Assembly (NCBI GenBank): GCA_009741485.1
Contig: CM019220.1
Location: forward strand, 32,122,185-32,186,184
Direction: 5' to 3'
Length of the DNA stretch: 64,000 nt
Source of the DNA: Malurus cyaneus samueli
Taxonomy: Eukaryota > Chordata > Aves > Passeriformes > Maluridae
Shown piece after piece: positions 1 through 13,900 of the stretch. The notes beneath the pieces were generated by a model, which did no database searches, was not told the DNA's origin, and saw only the letters and a program-made list of their open reading frames with translations. Made by a program: the position numbers and the translations under genes. The first letter of the stretch is position 1, and each line of letters opens with the position of its first letter.

Positions 1-3000
1 TTCTGGAACAGTCTGTCACCTTTTTTCTGGGACTCATATACCAGATAAGGAGAGAACTCCTGGGTTTTTGCCAGCTCTTACTTCCTAGGCTTTTTTAGGA
101 GAATCCAGCTTTGTTATAGAGTGCTTCAGGTAGATTGAGATGAATGAAGTTTATGCTTCTTGCTTTCAGTATTGTGTAAAAATATTTAAATTACATGAGC
201 TATTTTGCACAAAAAAATCCCTAATCTATGCAGATGATCCTTACTATTCTTAATTCCCATTAGTTTATCAAACTTGACAGGTGATTCTGGGCCTTGTGCC
301 TTGTGCATCTTTTGTCATTCTGAGCAACCCCTTCTTGTTGTGAGAGCATTTCTGCCACAGCAGCCTCTCCAGGAGGGTGAGCACCTCCAGAACTCCCAAA
401 AATCTTTGTGTTCCTGTTCCCGTGGAAACATGGCAGCTGTCCCTGAAGGGAGCAGTGGGGCTGTCCTTTGTCCCTGCAGAGCTCTGTGCTGCTGTGGCTG
501 CCAGGTGAGCAGAGGAGGAGCCCCAGTCCTCCTTGTGGGGCTCAGCCTTGGGGATGCAGGGCTAAGCACTGAAATGAGCAGCCTCCCAAATCATGTCAAG
601 GTGTGTGGTAGTTTCTCCCATTCAGCCTTCTTCCCTTCTGTTTATTCCTACAGCAAGGTAGCTTTTTCAGTCCCTATAACAGAATCAGCTTTTGTGTGCT
701 TTGACTTTTATTTTTGTCCATTAACTGACCCAGCAGTTATGTTAAACACATAACTCAGTAAAGTCTATCACCTTTTTTCTGACATCAGAAATGCAAGTTG
801 TCCTAAGAAATCCTGCCAGCTGCTGCAGCTGATAAAAATTTCCTCCCTCCACGTGGACCCAGATGCCAACATCCATCCTCTAAAGGCTGCTTTTCAGTCT
901 CTTGGAGGTTACTCCCTTGAAGCTCAGCATTCAGGAGTTAACACACTCTGGTGGAACACAACATTCCTGAGGGAGTAGGGACATCTCTTGCTCTGTGAGA
1001 GTCACTCATGGAAGCGAGCTGCCATTTGGGAGCTGACATTAAACAGCATCCTGCAGGCTCCAGCCAGATGGTTGGGACTTACACATCTGTCTGGAGGGCT
1101 GCTCAGCATGAGGGAATTCATGCTGCAAGCATCAGAAAGCTCACTCTTCACTTTGAGATAGGTTGGTGGGTTTCAAAACATTACTGGCAAAACTGGGCTT
1201 GAAAATCTCAGGCTGTTGTGTGGTTTATGGGGTTACCTTCCCAGCAGAAAGTCTCACAACCTGCCATGTGTGTTTAGTGCTTCTGGTTCTTGTCACTTCT
1301 TCTAGAAGTAGGTGACATCCTCAAGCAGGGTTTCAGATGTGATGGCAGCTGGAACAGCAGGGAATGATTCCTGACTGGGAAATCATGGACTCCTTTCAGA
1401 ACTAATGACAAAAAAGAAAACATGTGTCTAGGTACCATGACCCTATGCTGTAACTACTCCTGGATAACAGCTTTTTTTTTTTTTTCTTTGCCTGTTGTAC
1501 TCATCCATTTGAATCAGACTGTTCCTCAAAGTGAACACCCGGGCTTTGTTCTTGCCCTGGCCTGTTGTTGCCATCTTTTATGGCAGTGTTAGGAAGCAGC
1601 ATTTTGTGCCCACTGAAACTGCACTTGGGAGTTTCTTTTGTTGGGAGCAGAGTCTGGCCTGTCATGTGGGGAGGGATACAGAGTCCTGTGCACTGTATTA
1701 TCAGAGGTGGTAAAGGTGCATGGGCCAGCCAAAATCTTATAATTGGCTTGGGTCCCATCATTTCTACCTAGTGTATTATTTATTAGAAGAATGTGTGAGG
1801 GGGGATGCCAGGTGATGAACTGAGGTTGTTCCCTAACCCCAGTCACTGAGCTGAGGAACTCTGAGTATTTGTCATGGGCTAAAAGCTGCTTATTTTTGTC
1901 AAGATTACTGTTGAGCAGAAAGATAGGAACAGGTTAAATTCTGCTACATGATCTGTTTTTAATTGTTTGTTCTTGCTGAGCTGAGAGAGTGTGAGAGAGT
2001 GAAACTTTGATGTCAGCATCAAAGGAGTGGAAGCTTGCTCTACCTACTCTGCAGTAAGGGAAAATTGACATCGCAGTGCTACTTTTCTCTTAAAAAATGA
2101 ATATCATACCTTCATGCCTGAGAATCCTAAAACAAGCATGCCAGAAATTCTTGGGAGTGGGTCCAGCAGTTGCATGATTCTCAAGCTTGCCTTTTTGTGT
2201 GTGTGGGAGGATAATTTCCTGTGTCTATATATATATATACACACATATATATATGTGTGTGTGTGTGTGATGTTATGTATGCACGTGTATGTATAAAAAC
2301 CTCACTGGCTGCCTCTTTAGACTTGCAGGATTTTTGTGACTGTCTTTAATGCTCAGCCCAGCCCTCAGTATTGGTAATTGTCAGCTGAGTGGCTCCTTCA
2401 GCACAGAGCAATAATGTGCTGTGGTACAGGAGAGCTGGAGAGTGGGTAGAAATTGTCATTTCTTTCTCAATGACAAGTGAAAATATCAGAGGAAAAAAAA
2501 TCAATGTGATGTATGAACAAGCAAGTAATAAGAATGGATACTACTGCAAGTAATTTAAATCTCAGGCATATCCACTGGGTATGTTCTGTTAAAAAAACAA
2601 TTTTGCACTCTGTAGGTGTATTCGGCTTTTTGCGCTCTGCCTGTGAAGCTGATAATGGATTTTGTTTTCCATGTTTTGTTCTTTATATGAAAGGATAGGC
2701 TTAGGTATTTTTATTAAAGGCAGCCTGTCTTAATGCATTTAATTAGAAATAAAGATGGAACGAGGAGCAAAATTAGGATCTAAATTTCTCCAGAATTTGG
2801 ACGTTTGAGTGTGACAAGTGGAAGTGTTTCTCATTCCTTGTATCTAATTAAAACATCTAAGTAAGATGTGCTAATCTGTAAGTGTTAATTTATTACTGTT
2901 ATGCTGTCTTCCAGAAAAATCATTGAAACCTACATTTTGGGTTTTCATATTTAGCATGTTTAAATGTAGGAAGGCTTTTAGCAGCTGCAGGATGTAATTT

Positions 3001-4003
3001 CAGAGTGTAATGTCAGGCAGTCACTCTTCAGTTTGCTTAATTTTGAGTTGGCAGTGCTCTTGTGCTGTTTGGGTTTGATTGAGGTTTGAGGTGAGCACCC
3101 TGGGACAGTGAGGCAATGTTTGTTATACAGCATGTTCTTGCCTTCCATAGCAGATGTATGCACCACCTTTTGCAATTTCACAAAATAGAACGGTGGAATA
3201 ATATTGGGCTTCTGAGAGGTTTTGGTAGTGAGTTACCATCAAAGGAGAAGAGTATTTGCATGCAGGGAGGTTCAGAAAACTTGTCAGGTAATGAACACTT
3301 CATTTGTGTGCTGCTGGACATCTTCCTAGAGTAGCCCATTGACTGTGGAGGTCTCTTGAAACTTGTGAGTAGGCCTGTTGAAACTGTTGCTTTTGGGTTG
3401 TTTGGTTTTAGGTAGGGTTTTTTTTTGTTTTGATTTTTTGTGATTTTGTCTTTTCTGTTAAACTTCAACAGAAATATTGAGGATAGGATAGGATTTAGAT
3501 CTCAGTGTCTCCAAGGAGAAACTCAAGAAATACTATAGCTGTCTGAATTGTTGTATAGCATGAAGTTAAGCAAAGGTTAAATACCTGTTGAAACCAGCTC
3601 TGTTCATGACTTGATAGCATTTTGAATAACCACCGATGTCAAGGACTGTACTTCTTTGGTTTCAAAAAAAGTACTAGTTAGAACTGGATTAGTTGAATAT
3701 GAAATTAATTTTGTTTGATAAATCTCCTTTCTTCTGAAATCACTTGTGTTTCCTTCATATTGTTGGCACTGGTGTCTCATGGACATAAACCAGCTCTTCT
3801 TTAACTTTTGGAGTAAACATTTTCAGAGCAACTGATATTTAGCATGATACAGATCTGTGAGCCCCCATAGGAAGGAAGGAAGGATCCAGTATTTATCATA
3901 TTGCTTACAGGGCTGACCTCTCCAGCTTCAACCTTTGAACTTTTTTTTTGTCTTAGATGTTGCAGGAAATCCTAATAATGTTTTTTTTTTGTTTTTTTGA
4001 CAG
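1..4003 (+). other. Intron (3' part) of the + strand gene, upstream of first visible coding exon
   Basis: This stretch has stop codons in all frames at ordinary density, and I see no exon in it that would join the exon at 4004. It ends in a strong acceptor: a T-rich tract at about 3981-3998 followed by CAG at 4001-4003. It contains a T14 run (1472-1485), a TA/CA/TG microsatellite (2226-2269) and a short GGAA run near 3870-3883. A 159-codon open frame at 274-753 lies in a locally GC-richer patch, but it has no family resemblance I can see and I treat it as chance. The rest is unremarkable intronic DNA. Upstream exons of the gene must lie outside the window. Confidence 0.6.
2226..2269. repeat. 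Compound TA/CA/TG dinucleotide microsatellite
   Basis: A run of TA repeats passes into CACACA, then TATATATA, then about nine TG units. The alternating purine-pyrimidine run could adopt Z-DNA or cruciform forms and is likely polymorphic in length. It lies in an intron, away from exons. Confidence 0.9.
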
Positions 4004-4079
4004 ATGATTCAAGAGAGCAGAGTTCTTATTGAGACGGCAGATACCACTCACGACAAGATTGTTCAGTGCCAGAAAGCAG
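4004..4079 (+). CDS. Internal coding exon of an unidentified helical protein (first of three visible)
   Basis: This 76-base exon is bounded by a T-rich tract plus CAG acceptor and a GTAATC donor at 4080. It encodes 25 residues beginning MIQESRVLIETADTTHDKIV, plus the first base of a glycine codon (phase 0 in, phase 1 out). The ATG at its first position is probably an internal methionine, because the base before it is an acceptor AG. The peptide is polar and helix-like (Glu, Arg, Asp and His with spaced Ile, Leu and Val), with no signal peptide or membrane segment. The leftover G completes a GGA glycine codon with the next exon. That join and the well-formed splice sites are the main evidence. 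I do not recognise the family. Confidence 0.72.
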
Positions 4080-7000
4080 GTAATCCCTCTTTATTGAGCA
4101 GTTCTGGATGGAAGATAGGAAATAAAGTGTTGGGATTTACTTACTGTTTGTGACTAATGTAGCATTTTTCACCTGCATGTAAGTGAGTATTCCAGTCTCT
4201 CTCTGGCATGTTCTACCCTTCTGAAGGCTCATCTTCCAGTAGTAAAGCAGGTGTGGGATTGCAGGGAATGCAGGGAAAAATACTCAGCTTTCATCTTAGA
4301 AGCTCTTTCTCCATCTGCTCTACAGCTCTCAACTGTCTGACAGCTTTTAAATTAGTCAAATGAACCAGAAAGGCATTAAAAAGAAGGGCTGAGAAGATAT
4401 GGTGCCTTTACTGATGCATTCTCTAGCTCAGCTGTTCCTTTGAACACAGAGCAGGCAAGAGATTTTCCTCTCCACAGGACCAATCTTGTATTACACCTGC
4501 CTTTACTTTCTTTTGCTGTTTAGGTTTGTTTTAGACCTTGTAAAATTGAGCCAACACAATTCCATTGCATCACAACGCATCTGTTTGGCTGTGCACTATG
4601 TCTGTCAGATATATGGGCACAAACCACTCTAAGTAGGTGTAAAATAGATCTTACCCTGCTGGAGTGTTGCACTGATGTCTTTGTCTGAAGCAGGGCTGTG
4701 TCTGCTGTGCATCAGAAGTGAAAGGAGTGCTTCAGAAGTGGCCACCCGTGTGCTTTCTGCTCTGCTGTGGCTTCATACTCCTGTTTCAGGATGATGGAAG
4801 TCACCAAACTGGCTGTGATTCACAGTTCAGCTCCTTCATGCAAACCTCTCTTTATCTCTGCTCAGAATAGCAGGCTAGATTTGGAACTGGGAGATGTCTC
4901 CTGTAGTTTCCACTGGAACACAAGAATATGCCCTGCTGGAGAGATGAGTCCACATTTGGCAGTGGCAGTCCTCCACAACTACATCCATCAGCTTTCATAT
5001 ATCAGAAACCATGCTGAATAAATTCATGCAGTGTATTTTCATTGGTGGTTTACACAGCAGAAATTAAATCTATTTTCAGTCCATTTAGTTGTGCAGCTGT
5101 ACATTTCCTAACCTGTAGCAAGCCTTGAAGGTCAGTAACACAGACATCTGTGACTGCATTTAATTTGTGTTCCTAGGCATGGTCTTCTGAGACCACAAGA
5201 ATCATAAATACTGTTATTTCTGATAGGCATTTTTGGATTTAGCAAGTGATGCAGGTTACAGCCATTTGCTTCTACTAAATATAAATAATGAATGAAACCG
5301 CTGTTTTATAGTTAACACTTTAATTCGTCTATTTAATTAGGAGAAATTGGAAGTTGTTTCAACAGTAGCATTTAACTGATCTTCTGTGGTGCAAGGGCAG
5401 GGTGGAACCTAATCTTTGCTCTTTAGCCAAGCTGGCATTTTAGTGGTAAAGGGACGAGAGGCAAGTGTGGCTGGAGGTTGTGGGTCCATCATTGTGACAT
5501 GCCTTGGCTTCTGTGTGTCTGCACAAGCAACATGAAATTCCTCAGCCCAAAGCCTTTGATGTGTGTGGAGGGTTAAGGAGTGGGACAGTAACAAGAAAAT
5601 GCAGCACCAGCAGGGTCTCTGTGGTATAATTTAAGAGCAGCGCTAAACTATGCATCCTCTCAGCAGCATCAGTTGTCTTTCTGCCCCAGCTGGGTGTGGG
5701 CACAGAGAGAAGAACCCATGGCATTTGCCTGGGCACTGAAGTGTTTGAGAGCAGATATGTATAGAAAATACCATGCAGTACCTTGCCATCACACTGATGT
5801 CCAGAATTTCATGTAGCTCCCCTCTCCTTCGTTCCCTCTAGAAAAAGAGGCATTTTTCAAGTGTGTTCAAGTTGCTGTTGCATCCCCTTGTATTTTCTTT
5901 TTTTTTTTTTTTTCCTTTGTTAGCCTTAACATTTCTGTTTGAGAAGGCAGCTGGAGGGTTATGAATTGCTTCTCTGAAGCCATGGGATCTAAACATAGGA
6001 AAGGACTAGGGGAGAGTATCCCTCCTGGTGCTCATTTGCCAATTACTTCGTTGCAAATGTTCCTCAGGCAAATTTTTATATAACACTTCCAATGTGGCAA
6101 GATGAAGCACTCAAAATCAGGAGGTGTCAGAGGTAGAATCGCCTGTGACATTGTCCTTCATCTCCCCCCAGTTTCCTTTGAACATGTGTTCCCACCAGAC
6201 CTCTGCTTCATAGCCTGGGTTCCCTGGCTCTCCCAGACTGGTTCTTGTGTGTCTGATTTTGTTGTTTTTTAACATGCAGGCTCATCCCAATGCACAGTAG
6301 TCAGCAGCAGCTTGGAGGACTGACCCTACTCAATGCTTTCATTGGTATTGCTGCCTGCAGCCTAACAAATGTTTGTGACTCCCTCTCTCTGGAGCAGCAG
6401 TGTAACCAAGTTACAGATGGTGAAGTGAGGTCCAGAGGAAAAATAACTACCAGGATACTGCATAAAGGCAGGGCTGCCCACATAGAGCTAAGATCCTTTT
6501 GCCTTCGTATTTTTTACCACGAGCAAGTGAGTCATTGGAAGGTTTTGTTTTACTAAGTGAAGTGAAACGATTTGTAAGTCAGTTGGCATGAAGCACACCT
6601 GCAATAAAATATTGCTCGGGGTGCAGTTATTTAGACTGTTTTCCAAAGGATGTACTGCAGGAACTCCGTTACCCTTGACAAGCAAAGCCTTTGAGCGGGT
6701 GAAGTTTTGGAATAGAAACAGTAGAGAAATCCTGCATTGTGTGGGGTTGAACAGCCTCAGTGTTAGTGAGCTCCTGGAGTTGGCACAAGGGAAGAGAAGC
6801 TATTGTTAATCCTCCAGGATTGCTTTGGGCAAGCTGTGCTGAGTGCAAGGCTGCCTTGGACTGTCCTGCAGCAACCTGGCAAGCAGCCTCTGCACCTACA
6901 CTGTGCACGTGTTCTCTCCATAGGCATTTCTTTGATGTAATTCCAATAAAGCTCAAATTTGAGTGACATTTACCCTAAAATGTTAAGGAAGGGAGAGCTA

Positions 7001-7839
7001 TGAAACAACTGGAGATGGAGCTTGGTTTGTGCAGCTAGGATAGGCTTCAGAGGCTTTGAAGTTACTTAGTGCCAATATGGCCTTTGTAAGGTACAAATTA
7101 AGGGAAAACAAGCAGCTCTTTTCCATTTTGTCTCTTAATCCACACCCGGCTCAGAGAAATGTTTGCATACACTGTGCAGATCTTGTGAAATTGGTGGACT
7201 AATTGGATATCTTAAGGTTTTTAATCTGTTCCCAGATTTCCTGAATTCCTGTATCAAGCAGCAGATCTGCAGATGTCTGCAATGAAATGCCACAGGGCTG
7301 GGGTTGGAAGTGTCAGTTCTCAGTGCTGCAGGAGAAACAATCCTGTGATTAGAGTTATGCACTTCTTATGTGATTTATCATTGTGAAGTACAAGGGCTTT
7401 TCTGTGAGACTGTGATTAAGATTAATGAGGAGATGTGCACTGGAGCCTGCATTTGCTGTGCTGAACAGGTATCTCCCTCACGTGTCAGACAGCTTTCCAA
7501 GGTGCAAAGTCATCGGCTCAAGGAGAGTGATGAGCTATTGCCTTTTGTCACAGTATTGGCAGCAGTGTGGGCTGCAGGCAGAATGCTGGATGAGTGTCTG
7601 TGTGGAACCCCAGCACTGGCAAGGAGAGCCACAAACCAAATGGAAGCACCACCCCAAACCTGTACATGACACCTTTATTCTGGGAAATGTTCTCCCAGGA
7701 TGGAGTCGTGAAAGGAAAAGGACTGAAAGCACAGAAGGAGGTTGTAGGAAGTCCCAGCTGCAAGACTGAAAATGTTCATTCAATATTTTATAAGGAAAAT
7801 CAGTTGTGCACTGAATGATGTGGCAATCTGTATTTTTAG
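4080..7839 (+). other. Intron, about 3.8 kb
   Basis: The intron runs from a GT donor at 4080 to a TTTTTAG acceptor at 7831-7839. It holds a T16 run at 5898-5913 and otherwise unique-looking AT-leaning sequence. Short open frames near 4767-5021, 6290-6556 and 7425-7769 lack plausible splice sites or recognisable protein content. No mobile element with visible ends was found. Confidence 0.68.
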
Positions 7840-7949
7840 GAATGGAATTCCATGAAGAGCTTCATAATCTTGGGACGAAAGAAGGTTTGAAAGGAAGAAA
7901 ATTAAGCAAAGCCATTGAGAGTTTTGCATGGAATATCACAGTGCTGAAG
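7840..7949 (+). CDS. Internal coding exon of the unidentified helical protein (second visible)
   Basis: This 110-base exon is entered in phase 1 and left in phase 0. It encodes the end of a shared glycine codon, then residues starting [20 protein letters not shown] and ending in AWNITVLK. Acceptor TATTTTTAG and donor AAG|GTAAGC both fit vertebrate consensus well. The translation is charged and helical, with a basic cluster (KGRK) and one potential N-glycosylation sequon (NIT) that is unlikely to matter in a cytosolic or nuclear protein. The frame agrees with the exon 3.8 kb upstream and with the terminal exon 18.6 kb downstream. The family is not recognised. A coiled-coil or helical-bundle C-terminus is an inference from composition only. 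Confidence 0.77.
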
Positions 7950-10900
7950 GTAAGCACAGAAAGTACCACATTCTGTCTCATATTAACTTTATTAGTAAAC
8001 CTTTGCTCTTTCAGTTCCTTTGTACCTTCTTACTAATATTGAAGGAACATGTTGTTCTTTTTTTAATGGGATGTTACCCCCACTTACTGATATTTATCAA
8101 ATATATCCATTACACTTCTGTTTTGGAAACTGTGAAGGGAATTTATCTAAGCCTGAACTGGAGAGGAAAGATGCCTTGTCATTTGTATGATCAGGGACGT
8201 GGGTTTAGCTGTCTGTTCTGCCCCATGCACCCTGAAAATGACCTGTTTAGAGTCATTGTGTCTCAAATACTTGTTTTTGTAAAATGACAACTGGAGCATC
8301 TCTTTGGGAAGGGACAGGGCAGGAGAGGTTATCAAGAAAAGCCATGAGGAATATTGTAGATGCTGCAGGGTTATGTTTCCAAAGTGGAGCACTGCTGGCA
8401 AGAGCACTAACATGTCTTGAGCAGGAAAAGGAAAAAGGAGTTGGAAACAGAGAGGCTGAAAGGCAAAAATGTGGGAGAGGCCATTGGTAGTAGAAAATGG
8501 TTAGAGAAGGCCTGGGACAGATGTGGTTTCTGGAATATCTTCATTCACCATGAGAGGGAGGGAAGGTGAGTAATGGTGTCAGTGTCAGCTAATGGACCTC
8601 TGATGATGAAAAAAGTCAACCAGTTCACACTTACAGACTTAAATAGACTTAACTTATTCCACACAGAGCAATTGAGAGAAGTTGCTGAAGAGTCTGCCCC
8701 CCAAAAAAGCACACTAGCAGTACTGAACAATAATCTGTATACCTTTAGCTGTGTTAGGTAAAATAAATGCTCATGATCAGAGCCACTCTAAATGTTTTGA
8801 TTCTTTAGATGTTTGTCAAATGCGAAGTTTGCACCTCTGAGGGTGGCCTATGGTTAATGAAAGTACAAGTAAGGTATCAGAGAAACATTTTCCATGAGAA
8901 ATAATTGCCGCCTGGCACATATTGTTAACTTAGTCAAGAGCTTTTAAAACATCTAGTCAGGGTCAAGGAATAATTGACTTGTTTCATTTATGATCCACAA
9001 CTTCTTTTCTATCTTTCTGACACAATAAAATATTAACAGAGTTTGTGACAACTATCCATGAAATGCACATGAAGCAGCTTTTCATTCGGACTGAAGTCCA
9101 ACTCAGGAATGACAATAGGAAACTGGGAATGAAGTGCCTTGGGTGTCTGATATGAGACCATCAGCAGTTGTTCTGATTTGTTGTCTGATTTTTCTTTATT
9201 TTCCCCTGAAAAAATACTGTCTTTGAATAATCCTGCCCATAGCAAACCTGTTGTTACAGCTGCATCTCCTCTTTAGCACAGACTCCCCTCAGTGGTGAGA
9301 GCTGCTCAGGAAGATTTGGTGGGAAGAGACTGACAACCCTGTCCCACTAAAACCCCTATGTCCAGTGGCAGGGTGAACACTACAAATATATTTCACTAGT
9401 TGTTGGTATAGTATTATTAGAAAAGGAAAAAAATATCCCATAACATCTCACAAATGCATCAGCTGCTTTACATAAGGTGAGGTGAGTGAAAGGTTGATGA
9501 GAGAAAGCCTCTTTGTGCACTCAGGGTTGTTGGAGGCAATTTCATCGTGCAGAGGGAGTTGGTTTGTGTGAGGTGCCGGGAGCAATAGCAGATATTAAGT
9601 TGTGCTTGTGCTGTGAAATGATTAATAGCCTTTTCCTAGGCTAGTGAAGCCAGGACATATTTAATTAATGTGTTTCCTTATAAAGACTCATTGCAGTAGG
9701 TAAGTTTTGAATAAAAGAGGAGATGCAATAAGAAATTGCTACTGGCAAAATCATTAAATAGCTACAGAGTGCAAGATTAAAAGTGCATTTTATGAAAATC
9801 CTAACTGTGGACATTCCTCATGTTTAAAAATGCCCTGGGGTACTTTTAAGAGGTGAATCAAAATAGTATGTCATTTTCTTCCTTAGTTTATATAAACTTA
9901 ATTACATATTAGTAATAGCCACTATAAGGACAAACTGCCAGAAGGTAAAAATGTCATTAAGAACATGGATGTTATAACTTGGTGACAGTCTTAACAAGTC
10001 AGCTTTGACATCAGTGCATATTTATAAAATGTCACATTTTCCTCTTTGGTTCCATGTTGTGTAGAAGACTGTCAGGCTCACAGTCAGTAAAACTGAGAGG
10101 CATAACCTAAGCACACTAGACAGAAGAAGCATGCTTTCACAGCAGTATTACAGGAAAGGTTATGATCCCAAATTCAGTCTCATTTCATTTTTATTTCCAT
10201 GCAGCACCAGCACTGTGTCTCTGTTTTCCTCTCTGTATTTAATTGAGTGCCGATAGAATGTAGGGGTGGCAAAAGAAATGTTGTGTTTACCCCCTCACAG
10301 GGACCATAGTGTTAGGAACCTTTAGTTTTCATCCTACCAGGCATGCAAAGCTGCTCAGCTCAGCTGAGGCAACTGTTCTGGTTTGACCCTCCCTTGTCAC
10401 AGAAAGTCACAATTCATTTTCATGAGGTATTTCTTGTTTTTAAAGCAGGTGACTGCATTTCCCAGAGCAGAGGCTTTCAGGGAAAAAACAGTTACAACCT
10501 GTGAAACTCCTCTCCTTACTGAGGAAAAACAGTCACAGACTGCCAGGAGGTGTTTGCTCGAGTAAAGAATTGGGCATCTGCAGAGTCCTGAGAGCCTGGC
10601 GAGGAATTCAAGCAAAGTTTGAGTGTATTGACTGTGGTTCAGATTTATTGCTCTCACATGGACATGCTTTGTCTGCAGACAGATTTTTCTGGGCTATTTG
10701 TGCTTTGGTGGGTCAGCACATGCAAAGTCTAGAAATAGTACCACGGGTACTTGTGTGTTGATGGTAAATATTGGATCGTTAATATGCCAACATACTGGCT
10801 TATTTAGAGATAAAATATGGGAAAAAGAAGATAAAATGGCATTTTCTGTTTTGGTCTTCTACTGAAGGGCAAAACACTGAAATGTTTAATTCTAGTCTGC

Positions 10901-13900
10901 TTGTGTTTTAGATCTTTTTATGCGACCCATGGTAAGATTTTGCCTCTGCTGCCCTAAGTCTGTCAGTTCCATCTTACTAGGATTCCAACTATTAGTGCAT
11001 GCCACAAGACATCAAGTGGTTACATTTTCAGGGATCATTTCAGCTCTCATCCATGAGTGTATCTGTTTATTACCCTGCATTTAAATTCATGCTGATTAAA
11101 TGTATCAAGAGAAGTTTGCTGAATGCAGAAGGCATGCAATTATTAAATTGCTAATTCAGTTCTCTCTTTGGGGGAGGCATCCACAATCTTATTATGTGGT
11201 TGTGATCAATGTTAGCTCTGGTGTAAGTGATTTTATGCAGCAAAACTGTGCAGAAATAGCAGTTTTGCAAGATGATGTCCACAAATGACCTCTTTCTTCA
11301 CCATGGTCATTTGTGACAATCAGCCTTCAGTTGCTTGGGAGACCTGCAGCATCCAGAGCCCCAAGTGCACACTTAAAGGCTGTTTTGGAGGTAAAATTGA
11401 GATTTCTGACAGATATACAGACTCTCTGGCCTCACCTAAATGGAGACGAATTCGTCATTGCTATAAGGTATCAGGTCTTTTCATGAAGAAAAGCTGCCAT
11501 CCAGACAGTGATTGTTATTTTAAAGTGCCTTAAACACAGAGTTTCTGATGATCTTTGGAAGAACTAGGTCCTTTCCCAGCCTTAATTTTAAGATTATTGT
11601 AGTGTACTATGGAGATGTTTTTGAATGGATATTCTACAACATTGTAAAACCATCTTGTAAGTGAGATCTTCTCATATCAGTACTTTTCCCCACAGTCAGA
11701 CAAAAACCATGGCTTTGTTCCTTGGCATGTTGCAGCGTGGATAATGGAGCAGCAGAATCTTAGCATTATATGTATTAAGCACAATGGTAACAATATATTC
11801 TGTGACATATTGTTTAATTGCTGCTAAAGGTTTTGCATGACAATTTATGCTGTCTAGGTCTCGAGAGCACGATGGATTCATGAGTCCCACGAAGCTGCTG
11901 CTTTCTATGTACCATGAATTTTATTCACTCTGTCAGTTAGGCTTTCCTCTGACCCCCAAAAATTCCTGGTATCTCATCTCCCACCTTTTCCTAGCTCCTC
12001 TGTGGACATGAGCACATTGATGCTCAATTTGTGAAACTGCAAAAATAGATGGAATAAAAGCCATAGTGTCTTAACAAATTCTTGTAATTTACTGTCATCT
12101 TCTGACAGTGCCAGTCCAGCAAGAACAGTAGGCAGGAATGGTTTGTGTGGCATGGAGTCTTCATGCATGCCTTTAAATGCATGTTATAACTGTGTTATTT
12201 TATATCTACTCATCTCATGTCTACTTATATCCAGATTTAGATAAATGTATTTTGAATGTGATTACCCCAAAGGCTCTTTTTTTTGAAAAGACTAAATATT
12301 TTTCCTGCTGTCCAATCCCCGCATTGTTTGCATTTGCTTTGTTGATGTGGTTTAGAGCAGTGTTTCAAACTTTTAAACCTCTCCAGACTGTGTGCCCTGG
12401 CTACTTTTGAAGGATCTTTTGCATAATGCTGAGACCTGCAGTGGAGATTGGCTGAGCCCATCAGTCTATGATTGAGTGGCAGATTTTTCAAAAGGGAGGA
12501 AATGCAGAGCTGTTGATGTAGTGACTGGATCAGCTTGGTCTCTTATACGTGAACTGAAGGACAAAAAGAGAAAAATGATACAAAACGACTGGTGCTTGAG
12601 ACAAGGTGAAGAGGTCCATCAAGGTCAGCATCCATTTAGTCTTGTAAACACCCATCTGCTTAGTTTGAAGCAGATAATTTGAAAGTAGAGGCAGAGGTGA
12701 TAGAAAAGGTGCATTTAGGTTTTTCTTAGTTTGTGAAAGAGTCTGAAGGATCCACATGGGAGCATAACTTGTTCCCAGGCCTTGAGTGCAGTGGAGACTC
12801 CCAGCCTCAGACCTGGTTCCAGGGCAAAGCTTGTGCTCCTGGCCCTCAGGACAGGCTCCAGGGCTCCTCTGTGAATGGAGGTGTTGCAGAATTTTTCTGG
12901 GATGGGGGATTTAGATCTTTCAATGATCCTGAGTTAAGAAGGTAAGTGTTACGATTCCTATGGCAAGCTGTTTTGATCACTGTATTTTGTACAAGGTAGC
13001 CAAACCATGTGATTATTAGGCAAGATAGGCAGCTCTTTCTTGTACCTAGCAGAGTGCTGTTCTCTACTGATTTGGCTGATAAAGGCCTCCTCCATAAATG
13101 GTGAATGCGCTCGTTTTTGTCTGTTTTGCCTAAGCCCAAAGGCAGGAACGAGAGCTCTTTAATAGACAGTCTCCGTGGATTTTGTCAGTTGTATCTGATG
13201 ATGGAAGCTTCTCAAATTATTCAACACTGCATGTTAGGGTGAAAGGAGTGTAATCCCAGTCCATCAGGAGCACTAGTTATTCAGCTGGAATAGCTTGTTA
13301 TTGCTGGCCCTCAGCCATGCTGCCAGAGCATTGCTCCAGGGAGGATGTAGTGAGCAGCACCAACAAGTACAGCATGACCTCTCTGGGTACCTGGCTGTTC
13401 CCTGAGTTTTTTGAAGCCTTAATGGTGTTTCTGACAAGGTCTCTGTTTCCTTGGCCAAGGAAAATTCCGAGACATGAGTTGGATTTGGATCAAGTTGAAT
13501 ATTTGTGTGTGTTTTAAATATACGTGAAGGCTGCCCAGGCAATCTTTAATCTTGAAGTACCAACTGCTGGCCAAAGCAGGGACTAAGGGGGGAATGCAGT
13601 GCAAGGATCGCCAGGGTTCACAGCTCTTGATGATCTTCTTCATGAGGAATTTCTGTAGGGCATGAAGTCCCAGGTTAGGCTGACATAGAGGAGAAACTTT
13701 GTCCCCTGTTAATCAGTTATTGCTGGGGTTCATCCTTCTGATGAATATTTAGCTGCTGTGGATCTTAGTTCTGCTCAGAGAGTTGGCTTGGAAGGTGCTT
13801 GGAGTGAGGCTGTAGTGTTTTCCATGGTGAAGCCTAGTGTCTGGCAGACCTAGGGACCCAGTTGGCTGTTGGGGAAAGAGCTGATGGCCAGAGTCATCTG

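Noticed and set aside
274..753. 159-codon open frame near the left edge
   Set aside because: It has no recognisable domain and is rich in Cys and Ser. It lies in a GC-richer intronic patch where chance frames are expected.
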